From the NCBI RefSeq assembly GCF_001667505.1, contig NZ_LZHZ01000066.1:50111-114110 (forward strand): a DNA stretch of 64,000 bases. Direction: 5' to 3'. Below, one piece after another: positions 10,629-18,839 of this stretch. The notes beneath the pieces were generated by a model. That model was not told the origin of the DNA. It made no database searches and saw only the letters and a program-made list of their open reading frames with translations. The stretch's first letter is position 1. Every line of letters starts with the position of its first letter. Origin of the DNA: Mycobacterium sp. ACS1612 (lineage in GTDB: Bacteria; Actinomycetota; Actinomycetes; Mycobacteriales; Mycobacteriaceae). A program made the position numbers and the translations under genes.

Positions 10629-11703
10629 CTCGCCGGACGAAGCAGCGTTCCGCGACAGGCTGCGTGGCTGGCTGGCGGACCAGAAGGGCAAGTTTCCGAC
10701 CTCGGGTGACGAGTACTGGGCCAAGCAGGGCGACTGGCATCGCTCGCTGTACGAGGCCGGGTTCTTCGGCACGTCGTGGCCGAAAGAATATGGCGGCCAG
10801 GACTTGCCGCCGGTCTACGACGTGATCGTCGACGAAGAGATCGCGAAAGCCGGCGCACCCGCCCGCCCGAGCCTGGGCTACCTTGTCGTCGGCCTCGGTC
10901 ATCACGGCAGCAAGGAACTGCAGGACAGGTTCCTGCCCGGCATGATCAACGGTTCGGAGCGGTGGTGCCAGGGCTTCAGCGAGCCGGGGGCGGGGTCGGA
11001 CCTGGCGTCGTTGACCACCGCTGCGACCCGCGAGGGTGACGAGTACGTCATCCACGGGCACAAGATCTGGACCAGTTACTCGGATGTGGCCCATTGGTGT
11101 CTGCTGCTGGCCCGCACTGACAAGGACGCGCCCAAACACCGGGGCATCTCGGCGTTCATCATCTCGATGCACCAACCGGGCGTCGAGCAGCGGCCGCTGA
11201 AGATGATCAGCGGTGTGACCAACGAATTCGGGCAGGTGCTCTTCGACGGTGCGCGGGTGCCCGCCGAGAACATGGTGGGCGCACCCGGTGAGGGCTGGAA
11301 GCTGGCCATGACCGTGGTCAGCCACGAGCGTGAGCCGTCGACGCTGGGCTTCTCGGCGCGTTACGGAAAACTCGTGCGGCAGTTGGCCTCCCGTGTCGAC
11401 GGCAACCCGCCGGAGGAATTGGCCTGGGCGTGGGTGCAGACGGAGATGCTGCGGTTGCATGTGCGCAGGAGGCTGTCCGAGCAACTCGACGGCATCACGC
11501 ACGGCCCGCAGGGCTCACTTGACAAGCTCTTGATGACGTGGGTTGAGCAGTCCGTCGGCCACGCCGCACTGAAGACGGTCGGCACCAGCGACCCGGAGTT
11601 GTTCGGCGCGTACATGTACAGCCGCGCACAGAGCGTGATGGGCGGCACCAGTCAGATCCAGAAGAACATCATCGCATCGCGCATTCTCGGATTGGGAGTG
11701 TGA
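10615..11703 (+). CDS. Acyl-CoA dehydrogenase, catalytic subunit
   Basis: 362-residue acyl-CoA dehydrogenase, the likely FAD- and substrate-binding partner of the short subunit just upstream. Motifs are CQGFSEPGAGSDLASL near 118-133, GHKIWTSYS and the C-terminal GGTSQIQKNIIA. The Glu of the common YEGT motif is replaced (SVMGGTSQ); the catalytic base may instead be Glu238 in SHERE, the position used by isovaleryl- and steroid-type enzymes. The start is TTG 10615, preceded by GGAGGAG, inside the end of the upstream gene. Confidence 0.88.
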   Translation: MDFRDSPDEAAFRDRLRGWLADQKGKFPTSGDEYWAKQGDWHRSLYEAGFFGTSWPKEYGGQDLPPVYDVIVDEEIAKAGAPARPSLGYLVVGLGHHGSKELQDRFLPGMINGSERWCQGFSEPGAGSDLASLTTAATREGDEYVIHGHKIWTSYSDVAHWCLLLARTDKDAPKHRGISAFIISMHQPGVEQRPLKMISGVTNEFGQVLFDGARVPAENMVGAPGEGWKLAMTVVSHEREPSTLGFSARYGKLVRQLASRVDGNPPEELAWAWVQTEMLRLHVRRRLSEQLDGITHGPQGSLDKLLMTWVEQSVGHAALKTVGTSDPELFGAYMYSRAQSVMGGTSQIQKNIIASRILGLGV

Positions 11704-11735
11704 TGAGCGCTCGCGCGAAGAAGGGAGAGCCCCGA

Positions 11736-12503
11736 ATGTATGACATGCCAGAGGAAATCGACGTCACTGCCGACGGCGCACTGCGCATCATCACACTGAA
11801 CCGACCCGATGCGCTCAACGCCGTCAACGACGCTCTGCACGTCGGTTTGGCTAAGCTCTGGGACGCCCTCAACGAGGACGCCGACGCGCGGGCGGCGGTC
11901 ATCACCGGCGCGGGCCGGGCGTTCTCAGCGGGTGGCGACTTCAACTATCTCAACGAGCTTCGCAACGACGAAGCGTTGCGTCAGAAGACGATCAAACACG
12001 GCAGAGACATCGTCATCGGCATGGTGCGGTGCCGCATCCCGGTGATCGCCGCGGTGAACGGCCCAGCCGTCGGACTCGGCTGCAGCCTGGCGGCGCTGTC
12101 CGACGTCGTCTACATCGCCGAGACCGCGCACTTCGCCGACCCGCATGTGCAGATCGGTCTGGTGGCCGCTGACGGTGGCCCGCTGGTGTGGGGCTCGCAG
12201 ATCAGCCTGCTGCAGGCCAAGGAATTCGCGTTGACCGGCGTGCGGATCAAGGCACAACGGGCCGTCGAGCTGGGGCTGGCCAACCATGTGGTCGAGGATC
12301 CGTTGGCCGAGGCGATCGCGTGCGCCAAGAAGTTGCTCGAGTTGCCGCAGCAGGCGGTGGAAGCCACCAAGCGGCTGATGAATCTGCAGTTGGAGAAGTC
12401 GGTGATGGCGTCGCTGGACTACGCCAACCTCTCGGAATATGTGTCGTTCGGCACGGCTGATTTCAACAAGATCGTCGACGGCCTGATCGCGAAGGGCAAG
12501 TAG
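11736..12503 (+). CDS. Crotonase-family protein (enoyl-CoA hydratase/isomerase fold)
   Basis: 255-residue crotonase fold protein closing the ligase/dehydrogenase operon. RIITLNRPDALNAVN and the oxyanion-hole segment GAGRAFSAGGDF are typical. Both glutamates that act as acid/base in true hydratases (GGGxE and PE motifs) are replaced: LGCSLA has Ser and DPHVQIG has His. It may therefore be an isomerase, hydrolase or decarboxylase rather than a hydratase. ATG 11736 follows GGGAGAG; a GTG at 11700 in frame would add 12 residues encoded by the repeated 19-nt box. Confidence 0.85.
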   Translation: MYDMPEEIDVTADGALRIITLNRPDALNAVNDALHVGLAKLWDALNEDADARAAVITGAGRAFSAGGDFNYLNELRNDEALRQKTIKHGRDIVIGMVRCRIPVIAAVNGPAVGLGCSLAALSDVVYIAETAHFADPHVQIGLVAADGGPLVWGSQISLLQAKEFALTGVRIKAQRAVELGLANHVVEDPLAEAIACAKKLLELPQQAVEATKRLMNLQLEKSVMASLDYANLSEYVSFGTADFNKIVDGLIAKGK

Positions 12504-12520
12504 GCGCCCTCTCCTCGCGC

Positions 12521-13357
12521 CTAGGTGGCGGCGCTCCGCGTGGCGCGCTCCTTCATCGAGGCGATGACTCCGCCGTCGTTGAGGATGTCGGTGCCGGTGA
12601 GATAGCCGGCTTTGTCGCCGGCGCAGAAGGCCAGCAGTTCGGCCATCTCCTCCGCGGTGCCCCACCGTGGGACCGCGGCGTCGGCGATCATCGCACCCGC
12701 GCCGGCCTGCTCCTCGAGCCTGCCCATCTCGGTGTCGATGGACCCCGGCGACACCGAGACGATGCGCAGGCTGCGGCCGTTGAACCGTTCGGCCTGCGAT
12801 GCGCTGTACCACCGGACGAAGCTCTTGCTCACGGCGTAGGCGATCCCCGAACGCATCTCCTCGGGCACGACGCCGCAGGCCGAAATCATCTGGCCCATGA
12901 AGGCGGCCTCGTCCCGCAGGGCCAGCGAAAAATTGCCTGTCGGAATCATTTCCTCCGGCAGCATGTGGGCCGCCATCGACGCCACGTTGACGATCGCAGC
13001 ACCCGCGCCGGCAGACGCGAAGAACGCCTCGTTGACATTCACCGTGCCGACCGCGTTGGTCCGCATCATGTAGTCGGCGTCGCCCATGCTGGGGCTCACG
13101 CCCGCGGTGTGGATCACCGAGGCGATCGTGCCGATGCCGGACGCGGTCTCGAACAGATGGCCCACTGCCTGCCGGTCGGTGACGTCGCAGTTGACGATGA
13201 TCGGCGAAATCCCAAGGCCGGTAAGCGTGGCGGCCGCATCGTCGAGCTTGTTCTGCCGGACGTCGCAAAGGATCACCGTGCGGGTTCGGCCGACTATCTT
13301 GGCCGTGGCCAGGCCCATTCCGCCTGCGCCACCGGTGATCACCGACACCTGATTCAT
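12521..13357 (-). CDS. SDR oxidoreductase
   Basis: Short-chain dehydrogenase, 278 residues, last of three minus-strand SDR genes. GGAGGMG near residue 8 binds the dinucleotide; VASMA supplies the Ser and YAVSK the Tyr/Lys pair. Compared with a classical SDR (about 250 residues) it carries extra sequence between Ser and Tyr (residues about 125-165). ATG 13357 has AGAAGGG upstream and lies 13 bp after the stop of the previous SDR. Substrate unknown; cluster context suggests a hydroxy/keto acyl-CoA or alcohol intermediate. Confidence 0.85.
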   Translation of the reverse strand: MNQVSVITGGAGGMGLATAKIVGRTRTVILCDVRQNKLDDAAATLTGLGISPIIVNCDVTDRQAVGHLFETASGIGTIASVIHTAGVSPSMGDADYMMRTNAVGTVNVNEAFFASAGAGAAIVNVASMAAHMLPEEMIPTGNFSLALRDEAAFMGQMISACGVVPEEMRSGIAYAVSKSFVRWYSASQAERFNGRSLRIVSVSPGSIDTEMGRLEEQAGAGAMIADAAVPRWGTAEEMAELLAFCAGDKAGYLTGTDILNDGGVIASMKERATRSAAT

Positions 13358-13370
13358 TCGTGCGCCCTTC

Positions 13371-14111
13371 TCATGCGACGACTTCCTCCGACCGCGCAAC
13401 GGTACCGGTTATGCCGCCGGAATCCTGTTGCGCCAGCAGCAGAGCGGCATTCGCCATTGCCTCAGGTGGCTCGACCATCTCTGGCGGAATCTGCATGCCA
13501 CCGCTGCCTACCTGCCAGCCCTCCGTCAGCACGACGCGCGACGGGCTCAGGCAGTTCACCGCGATGTTGTCGGGCCGAAGGTCTGCGGCCAGACCGAGAT
13601 ACAACCGCTCGACGCCGGCCTTGGACACCCAGTAGGCGTTGGCGCCGTGCTCGATCATGCCGACTCCGGTTGTCGTGATCGCAATCAGCGACCCGCCGCC
13701 GCGCGCCTTTACATGCGGGATCACGGCCCGCGTCACCAGGAACACCCCGGTCAGGTTCACGTTCATACACAGCTGCCAACGCTTCAGCGGTGTGGACTCG
13801 ATCGGGCCGAGCCACAGCACGCCCGCGTTGGCGACCAGCACGTCGATGCCGCCGAACTCCAAAACTGTGTGCGCGACAGCGGCTTCGACGGATGCCTCGT
13901 TGGTGACGTCGCACTGCACGGGCAACGCTTTCCCGCCGCGAGAGGTGATCCGCTCGGCCACGGTGTGAATGGTGCCGGGCACCTTGCCTTCGCGTTCGGA
14001 GCGGGCCGCGACGGCCACCGCGGCGCCCTCGCGTGCCAGTGCCTCGGCGATCGTCGCGCCGATGCCGCGGCTGGCACCGCCGATGAACGCGACCTTCCCC
14101 GCCAGGCTCAC
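13371..14111 (-). CDS. SDR oxidoreductase
   Basis: Short-chain dehydrogenase, 246 residues, middle gene of the SDR trio. GGASRGIG lies at about residues 10-17. The Ser position reads AITTTG (Thr) and the catalytic pair is YWVSK. The N-terminal half resembles the HSDL2-like SDR at 2973-3794, including the KVPGTIHTVAE loop. It overlaps the upstream SDR by ATGA, so co-translation is likely. Confidence 0.85.
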   Translation of the reverse strand: MSLAGKVAFIGGASRGIGATIAEALAREGAAVAVAARSEREGKVPGTIHTVAERITSRGGKALPVQCDVTNEASVEAAVAHTVLEFGGIDVLVANAGVLWLGPIESTPLKRWQLCMNVNLTGVFLVTRAVIPHVKARGGGSLIAITTTGVGMIEHGANAYWVSKAGVERLYLGLAADLRPDNIAVNCLSPSRVVLTEGWQVGSGGMQIPPEMVEPPEAMANAALLLAQQDSGGITGTVARSEEVVA

Positions 14112-14872
14112 TTCGGCGGGAACCGCAGCGCCCCGTCGAGACGAATGATTTCGCCGTTGAGATAGTCGTTTTCGATGATGCTCTGCGCCAATTGCGCGTA
14201 CTCCGTCGACCGGCCCATGCGCTTGGGGAACGGAATTTGCGGGGCCCAGTACTGCTCGAGTTGGTCGGCGGCCTTCCCGTAGGCCGGCGTATTGATGGTT
14301 CCCGGTGCGATGGTGACGACGCGAATTCCCAACGGGGACAAGTCACGTGCCGCGACGAGCGTCATACCCAGAACGCCGCCCTTTGCGGCGGAGTAGGGGA
14401 GCTGACCGATCTGACCTTCATAACCGGCGATCGACGCGGTGTTGACGATGACCCCGCGGCCACCTTCTTCCAGCGGCTCCGACTTCGCGATCTCGGCGGC
14501 CGTCAACCGCATCACGTTGAACACCGCCGTCAGGTAGAAGGTGATCGTCTTCTCGAAGGCCTCCATGCTCAGTGGTGAACCGTCCTTGCCGACCAGACGC
14601 CCGCCGCCCGCCGGGCCGCCATGGGTGTCGACGGAGATGCGCAGCGGCGCGAGCGCCGCCGCTTCCGCGATGGCCGCGTTGACCGACTCCTCCGAGGTGG
14701 CGTCGGTGCGTACATAACGCACGCCCAGCTCACTCTCGAGCTCCCTGCCCTTGTCGTCGGCCAGGTCGGCGACCACCACCTTGGCCCCCGCGCCGTGCAG
14801 GCGCCGCACGGTTGCCTCACCCAGGCCACCCGCCCCACCGACGACGATCGCCGAGCTACCTGCGATTTGCAT
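14108..14872 (-). CDS. 3-Hydroxyacyl-CoA dehydrogenase type II-like SDR
   Basis: 254-residue SDR resembling HSD17B10/3-hydroxyacyl-CoA dehydrogenase type II: GGAGGLGEATVRRLH for NAD, NTASIAGYEGQIGQLPYSAAKGG covering Ser, Tyr and Lys (only the core NTASIAG and YSAAK matter), and the family-typical P-x-PKRMG ending region. It would oxidise 3-hydroxyacyl-CoA to 3-ketoacyl-CoA. AAGGGGA precedes ATG 14872; the longer frame to 15148 is not supported. It is the first gene of the SDR operon, 36 bp from a perfect operator palindrome shared with the divergent thiolase relic. Confidence 0.87.
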   Translation of the reverse strand: MQIAGSSAIVVGGAGGLGEATVRRLHGAGAKVVVADLADDKGRELESELGVRYVRTDATSEESVNAAIAEAAALAPLRISVDTHGGPAGGGRLVGKDGSPLSMEAFEKTITFYLTAVFNVMRLTAAEIAKSEPLEEGGRGVIVNTASIAGYEGQIGQLPYSAAKGGVLGMTLVAARDLSPLGIRVVTIAPGTINTPAYGKAADQLEQYWAPQIPFPKRMGRSTEYAQLAQSIIENDYLNGEIIRLDGALRFPPK

Positions 14873-14896
14873 GTGGTTCCCCTTCTTGCAACTGGC

Positions 14897-14924
14897 ACTC
14901 TCGCAACTGAGAATAGCATTCTCA
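14897..14924. promoter_or_regulatory. Operator: perfect GAGAAT-N3-ATTCTC palindrome
   Basis: TGAGAATAGCATTCTCA at 14908-14924 is a perfect palindrome with 7-bp arms; a further half-site ACTCTC at 14897-14902 lies 6 bp upstream. It is 36 bp upstream of the SDR operon start and 18 bp upstream of the thiolase relic start, consistent with a divergent promoter. Confidence 0.75.
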
Positions 14925-14941
14925 TCAGATCGGAGATACCC

Positions 14942-15205
14942 ATGTTTGACGCCGTCACCGACGCCTATCGGTTGACAGAACACGTCGTCGGTGCAGCGGT
15001 GTCCCAGGTCGGCAGCGCGCCGATCGACGATGTGACCCTCGGCGAGGGCAGCTATGGCGGAGGTGTCGTGGCCCGCCACGCGGCCATCACCGCCGGCGGC
15101 AGCGGCTGTTCGCTCGGCCGTCCGGTTGCCGCGACCGGCGCACGGCATGGGGCGGCATGGGTTCGGCCACAGTCATCGAGGTGCCGGCTCCTTAAACTGA
15201 CACCG
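14942..15205 (+). pseudogene. Thiolase relic with large internal deletion
   Basis: The frame in front of the MeaB gene encodes 88 residues that look like two distant pieces of a thiolase joined together. Residues 27-52 (APIDDVTLGEG...RHAAITAG) resemble the N-terminal thiolase region before the active-site Cys. From residue 53, GSGCSLGRPVAATGARHGAAW matches the C-terminal GGxxxLGHPxGATGAR motif; the His is Arg here. About 270 residues, including the catalytic Cys, are missing between them (junction near 15095). A good GGAG ribosome site and an operator precede ATG 14942. Family assignment is from motif memory, not alignment. An alternative reading is an N-terminal extension of MeaB. Confidence 0.6.
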
Positions 15206-16081
15206 ATGACCATCGACGAGCTCATCGAGGCGGCGCGCGGCGGATCGGCTAGGGCGGCCGGTCGGCTGCTCACTCTGGTCGAAGGCGAACGCCGCGCCGA
15301 CGTGCTCGACGCGCTCGGGCCGACGCCGCGGCCGCGTATCGTCGGCGTGACGGGTCCCCCGGGCGCAGGTAAGTCAACGACAGTTGGGGCGTTGGTTGGC
15401 GCCTACCGCGGCCGCGACATGCGGGTGGCGGTGCTCGCGGTCGACCCGTCGTCCCCGTACAGCGGGGGAGCGCTGCTGGGCGATCGCATCCGAATGGCCG
15501 CTCATATCAACGACTCCGGAGTCCTCATCCGGTCCGTCGCCACACGCGGCCACCTCGGCGGGCTTGCCGCGGCGGTGCCCGCCGCGATACGACTACTGTC
15601 CGCACTGTCCTACGACTTGATCGTGCTGGAGACCGTCGGGGTCGGGCAGTCGGAGATCGAGATCGCAGCCGTTGCCGATCCGACCGTCGTCATCTTGAAT
15701 CCCGGCGCGGGCGACGCGGTTCAGGCCGCGAAGGCGGGGCTGCTCGAGGTGGCCGACATCGTGGTGGTGAACAAGGCCGACAGGGACGGCGCCGACCAGA
15801 CGGTCCGCGACCTGCGCGCCGAGACCACGGCGCCGATCCTCAAACTCATTGCCGCACAAGGTGACGGCGTGCCCGAACTGGTCGATGCCATCGAGGAACA
15901 TCACCGGGCCGACAGCCTCCAGCGGCGGATCGCGCGGGCGCGGGCGCAAATCTTGTCGTTGGCGCAGACCCAGTTGCGAACTCATCCAGATCTGGACCGG
16001 CTCGCGAAACTCGTGGCCGAGGGCAGCGACGATCCGTATACCGTCGCGGAACAATTGATCAATCCGAAGCAGGCAGATTGA
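15206..16081 (+). CDS. meaB: MeaB/ArgK-type GTPase, mutase chaperone
   Basis: 291-residue G3E-family GTPase that protects and reloads B12-dependent acyl-CoA mutases. Walker A GVTGPPGAGKST is at residues 47-58; VDPSSPYSGGALLGDRIRM and LETVGVGQSE are MeaB signatures, and NKAD is the G4 base-recognition motif. Slightly shorter than typical MeaB. ATG 15206 is chosen because the fold starts there; the frame is open upstream into the thiolase relic. The only mutase seen in the window is at 4-6 kb, so this is probably its dedicated chaperone. Confidence 0.9.
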   Translation: MTIDELIEAARGGSARAAGRLLTLVEGERRADVLDALGPTPRPRIVGVTGPPGAGKSTTVGALVGAYRGRDMRVAVLAVDPSSPYSGGALLGDRIRMAAHINDSGVLIRSVATRGHLGGLAAAVPAAIRLLSALSYDLIVLETVGVGQSEIEIAAVADPTVVILNPGAGDAVQAAKAGLLEVADIVVVNKADRDGADQTVRDLRAETTAPILKLIAAQGDGVPELVDAIEEHHRADSLQRRIARARAQILSLAQTQLRTHPDLDRLAKLVAEGSDDPYTVAEQLINPKQAD

Positions 16082-16646
16082 GCATCCGGCGCGTCATCTC
16101 CTTCAAATGCGCACGCAGCGTCTCGCCGTCGACGTCGGCGAGCAGTGGGTGCATCACCGCCACGCTGATCGCACTGGACAGCATCGCCGCATGCAGCCGT
16201 GCCTCCACTCCGGCCTCGGTGCCCAGCAGCGCGGCGTAGAGGCGTTCGATGAACCGTTGGAACGGTTCGTATTCGGCTTGCAGTCGGATGATGACCGGAT
16301 CGAACAGCGGAACGCTGAACTCGCCGCGACGTTCGATCGCCTGCTCGATCATCCTGTCCAGCAACACTTCCCGCGCTCGTAAGGGGTGCCCCTGCGCTTC
16401 TGCGGCCTCGACCGCGTCTTCGAGCTTGCTCATCTCCCGTTCGGTGATCGCGATGACGATCTCTTCCTTCGTCTTGAACTGCCGGTAGACGGCGGCCTTG
16501 GTCACGCCCATCTCGTCGGCGATCATCTGCAGCGATGTTCCGCTGACGCCGTACTCGGAGATCAGTTTCAGCGCCGCGTCGAGCACGCGGGTTTGAGCTG
16601 CCGTGCGCGTGATGGCACTGAACCTGCTCTCCTGTGTCGACGTCAC
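16059..16646 (-). CDS. TetR-family regulator of the membrane operon
   Basis: 195-residue TetR repressor. The helix-turn-helix spans about residues 18-60 (AALKLISEYGVSGTSLQMIA, then VTKAAVYRQFKTKEE). The C-terminal ligand domain has no recognisable signature. GTG start at 16646. It overlaps the 3' end of the converging MeaB gene by 23 bp and is divergent from the operon at 16742; two near-identical 16-bp palindromes lie between, so it very likely represses itself and that operon. Confidence 0.9.
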   Translation of the reverse strand: MTSTQESRFSAITRTAAQTRVLDAALKLISEYGVSGTSLQMIADEMGVTKAAVYRQFKTKEEIVIAITEREMSKLEDAVEAAEAQGHPLRAREVLLDRMIEQAIERRGEFSVPLFDPVIIRLQAEYEPFQRFIERLYAALLGTEAGVEARLHAAMLSSAISVAVMHPLLADVDGETLRAHLKEMTRRMLNLPASD

Positions 16647-16678
16647 AGCGACGAGGGTAGCCGAGAATTGACCGCTCG

Positions 16679-16717
16679 GTTGCCGATCGGCTACCGTCGA
16701 AGTTGCCGATCGGCAAC
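16679..16717. promoter_or_regulatory. Paired palindromic operators for the adjacent TetR
   Basis: GTTGCCGATCGGCAAC at 16702-16717 is a perfect 16-bp palindrome; GTTGCCGATCGGCTAC at 16679-16694 differs by one base. Centres are 23 bp apart, about two helical turns, suited to two TetR dimers on the same face. The pair lies between the TetR start (16646) and the membrane operon start (16742). Confidence 0.8.
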
Positions 16718-16741
16718 CGAGCTAGCTGAAGAGGTTCGACG

Positions 16742-17449
16742 ATGAGACGCCCTGACGGCGAGTTGCTTCTGTTCTGGACGTTGCCCGCGATCGCGATCAT
16801 CTGGATAGCCGCGTTCTTCCTGTTTCCCGGCTTCCTGCACCCGATGTCCCCGACGCTGTCGGCGGACGCGGTGGCCGAGTTCTACCGCGACGAAACTGCG
16901 CGGATCCGGTACAGCATGATCTTGTTCAATTGGTTCGGCGTCGGCCTGATCCCCACAGTCATCCTGTTGGCGATGCAGGTGCGGCGGATGGCGCACCGCA
17001 CGCCGATCCTGTCCTACAGCTTGATCGCCTGCGCAGGCGGCCCGCCGTGTCTGTTCTTGATCGCCAACATGTTCTGGCTCCTCGGCGCGTTCCGGCCGGA
17101 GCGGTCCCCGGAGTTGACTCAGTTGCTCAACGACCTCGCATGGGTGACGTTCACCGTATTGGTTCCGTACTTGATCGCGCAGTGCCTGCTGCTTGCGCTG
17201 GCCATTTACTGGGACCGCCAGGAGCAACCTGTTTTCAGGGTGTGGGTGGCGCACTTCAATGTGTTGATCGCGGTCGCGCTGGCGCCTGCCGCATTCACCG
17301 CACTGGCCGTCACCGGGCCGTTGGCGTGGGACGGCCTGCTGTCCTTCTGGGTGAAGAACATCGCGATCGCCGCGTGGATCGTGGTGATGGGAGTCGTTCT
17401 CGGACAGCAGATTCTGCGTCGACACCTCGAGGAACCGGTCGCCGCATGA
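16742..17449 (+). CDS. Multi-pass membrane protein (duplicated pair, copy 1)
   Basis: 235-residue integral membrane protein with about six hydrophobic helices; function not recognised. It is a paralogue of the next gene: both share an [AF]xRP[ED]R[SD]PEL motif, then helices and a W-D-G/W-N-G turn (TGPLAWDGLL here, RGVFAWNGAI in copy 2). First gene of a TetR-controlled operon with oxidase subunit III- and IV-like genes. It stops inside the ATGA overlap with copy 2. Confidence 0.8.
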   Translation: MRRPDGELLLFWTLPAIAIIWIAAFFLFPGFLHPMSPTLSADAVAEFYRDETARIRYSMILFNWFGVGLIPTVILLAMQVRRMAHRTPILSYSLIACAGGPPCLFLIANMFWLLGAFRPERSPELTQLLNDLAWVTFTVLVPYLIAQCLLLALAIYWDRQEQPVFRVWVAHFNVLIAVALAPAAFTALAVTGPLAWDGLLSFWVKNIAIAAWIVVMGVVLGQQILRRHLEEPVAA

Positions 17450-18240
17450 ATGCACCGCTGAGCCGCTTGTGGTGGAACTTCCGCCATCATCCCAAGCGGG
17501 AGTTGTGGTTCGCGTGGTGGGTGATGGTGGTCTTCTATCAGCTCTACGGGGTGCTGTTCTTTCTTGTCACCCGCGTTCAACCACCTCCGAGCCCAGCCTG
17601 GAGCACCCCGATGGTCGTGCAGTGGTTTGATGCGCGTCACCACGGAATTCTTGCCGGATTCGGTGTGGTGTTTCTCATCTCGGGTATGTGTGCGCCGATG
17701 AACGCGCTTCTGGCGTACTCGATGCGGCGCATGTCGGTCAGCAGGGTGTTCGGGTACTCGTACCTGATCATGTACTCGCTCAGCGCGATTCCCGGCATGC
17801 TGGTGATGGCTATCGCGATGACGGTCGGCGCCCTGCGGCCTGATCGCGACCCCGAACTCATCCACTGGCTGTTCGACTTCGCGTTCCTGTCGTTCAGCGG
17901 CACCATGGGCGTGTTCATGATCGGCTCGGTGGTCTGGCTGGTCGCCATCCTGATCGACAAGAACGGGGTGTTTCCGAAATGGTTCGGCTACCTGGGGCTG
18001 TGCAACGCGCTGACCGAGGTCGTCGTCGCGCCGGCGTGGATTTTCCAACGCGGTGTCTTCGCCTGGAACGGAGCGATCGCGTGGTGGATCAACATGGTGG
18101 TGTTCGTCACCTACACGGCGTGCTTCATCGTGCTGCTGCGCAAGATGATCGAACGTGAGGACTTCGGCGCCGGTCCGTTGCCTGATCCACCCGCCAAAGC
18201 GGAACGCAGTCAGGCGGATTCGGTGGGAGCACTGCAATGA
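17446..18240 (+). CDS. Multi-pass membrane protein (duplicated pair, copy 2)
   Basis: 264-residue membrane protein with about six helices and a hydrophilic C-terminal tail (about residues 235-264). It is related to the preceding protein, including ALRPDRDPELIHWL and FAWNGAIAWW. No cofactor-binding signature is obvious, though Trp and His near the N-terminal helices (RHHPKRELWFAWW, ARHHGILAG) are notable. ATGA overlaps on both sides show tight co-translation with the oxidase-like subunits. Confidence 0.8.
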   Translation: MNAPLSRLWWNFRHHPKRELWFAWWVMVVFYQLYGVLFFLVTRVQPPPSPAWSTPMVVQWFDARHHGILAGFGVVFLISGMCAPMNALLAYSMRRMSVSRVFGYSYLIMYSLSAIPGMLVMAIAMTVGALRPDRDPELIHWLFDFAFLSFSGTMGVFMIGSVVWLVAILIDKNGVFPKWFGYLGLCNALTEVVVAPAWIFQRGVFAWNGAIAWWINMVVFVTYTACFIVLLRKMIEREDFGAGPLPDPPAKAERSQADSVGALQ

Positions 18241-18836
18241 CGAATCTCCGGGAAGACTCTTCGACGGACCAGGTCGACCGCGAGCAGGGGCGGTTCGTGC
18301 CGGGTCAGCCGGACATGTGGGTGTTCGTCCTGTTCGAATCGCTGCTGTTCACCGGATACTTCTCGGTTTACCTCATCGGTCGCATCCAGAATCGCGACCT
18401 GTACCTGCAGTCGCAAGCCGCGCTCGACCTGCGTTTCGGGATCTTCAACACCATTGTGATGCTGCTGAGTTCCTGGGCGATCGCAAGGTGTGTCCAAGCG
18501 TCTCGCGAGGGCGCGTATCGCGGTGCTTTGCGGGATGCGTTTCTGACTATCGGTCTAGGTGTGGCATTCCTGGTGTCCAAGGTGATCGAGTGGTCCCAGG
18601 AGATCCGGCTCGGACACACGTTCACCGAGAACGAGTTCTTCGAGCACTTCTTCTTCCTGACGTCGATCCACCTCATCCATCTGCTGATCGGCTTCATCGT
18701 GATGGGTGTCGCCGTGTACCAGTTGTGGAGCCCTGCGCGGCGCTCGCAGCAGCTGGTGGAGACGTGCGCAACCTATTGGCACACGGTCGATTTCCTGTGG
18801 GTGTTGATCTTCGCGTTGATCTACGTGGTGAGGTGA
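18237..18836 (+). CDS. Cytochrome c oxidase subunit III-like protein (NorE type)
   Basis: 199-residue membrane protein with the oxidase subunit III fold: an N-terminal PDMWVFVLFESLLFTGYF segment, an inner helix ending SKVIEWSQEI, and HFFFLTSIHLIHLLIGF followed by a final YWHTVDFLWVLIFALIYV. Those are the hallmark heme-copper oxidase III/NorE motifs (WHxVDxxW). No subunit I or II gene is nearby, so it is an orphan accessory subunit. Start ATGA overlaps the upstream gene; the subunit IV-like gene follows. Confidence 0.87.
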   Translation: MTNLREDSSTDQVDREQGRFVPGQPDMWVFVLFESLLFTGYFSVYLIGRIQNRDLYLQSQAALDLRFGIFNTIVMLLSSWAIARCVQASREGAYRGALRDAFLTIGLGVAFLVSKVIEWSQEIRLGHTFTENEFFEHFFFLTSIHLIHLLIGFIVMGVAVYQLWSPARRSQQLVETCATYWHTVDFLWVLIFALIYVVR

Positions 18837-18839
18837 CCG

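Noticed and set aside
6691..11690. Extra GAGAAT/ATTCTC half-sites inside genes (for example near 6691 and 11681)
   Set aside because: Single halves without partner or spacing; expected by chance and inside coding sequence.
14942..16081. A 379-residue MeaB starting at 14942
   Set aside because: MeaB proteins begin near the sequence at 15206; the upstream 88 residues resemble thiolase pieces, not the MeaB N-terminal arm.
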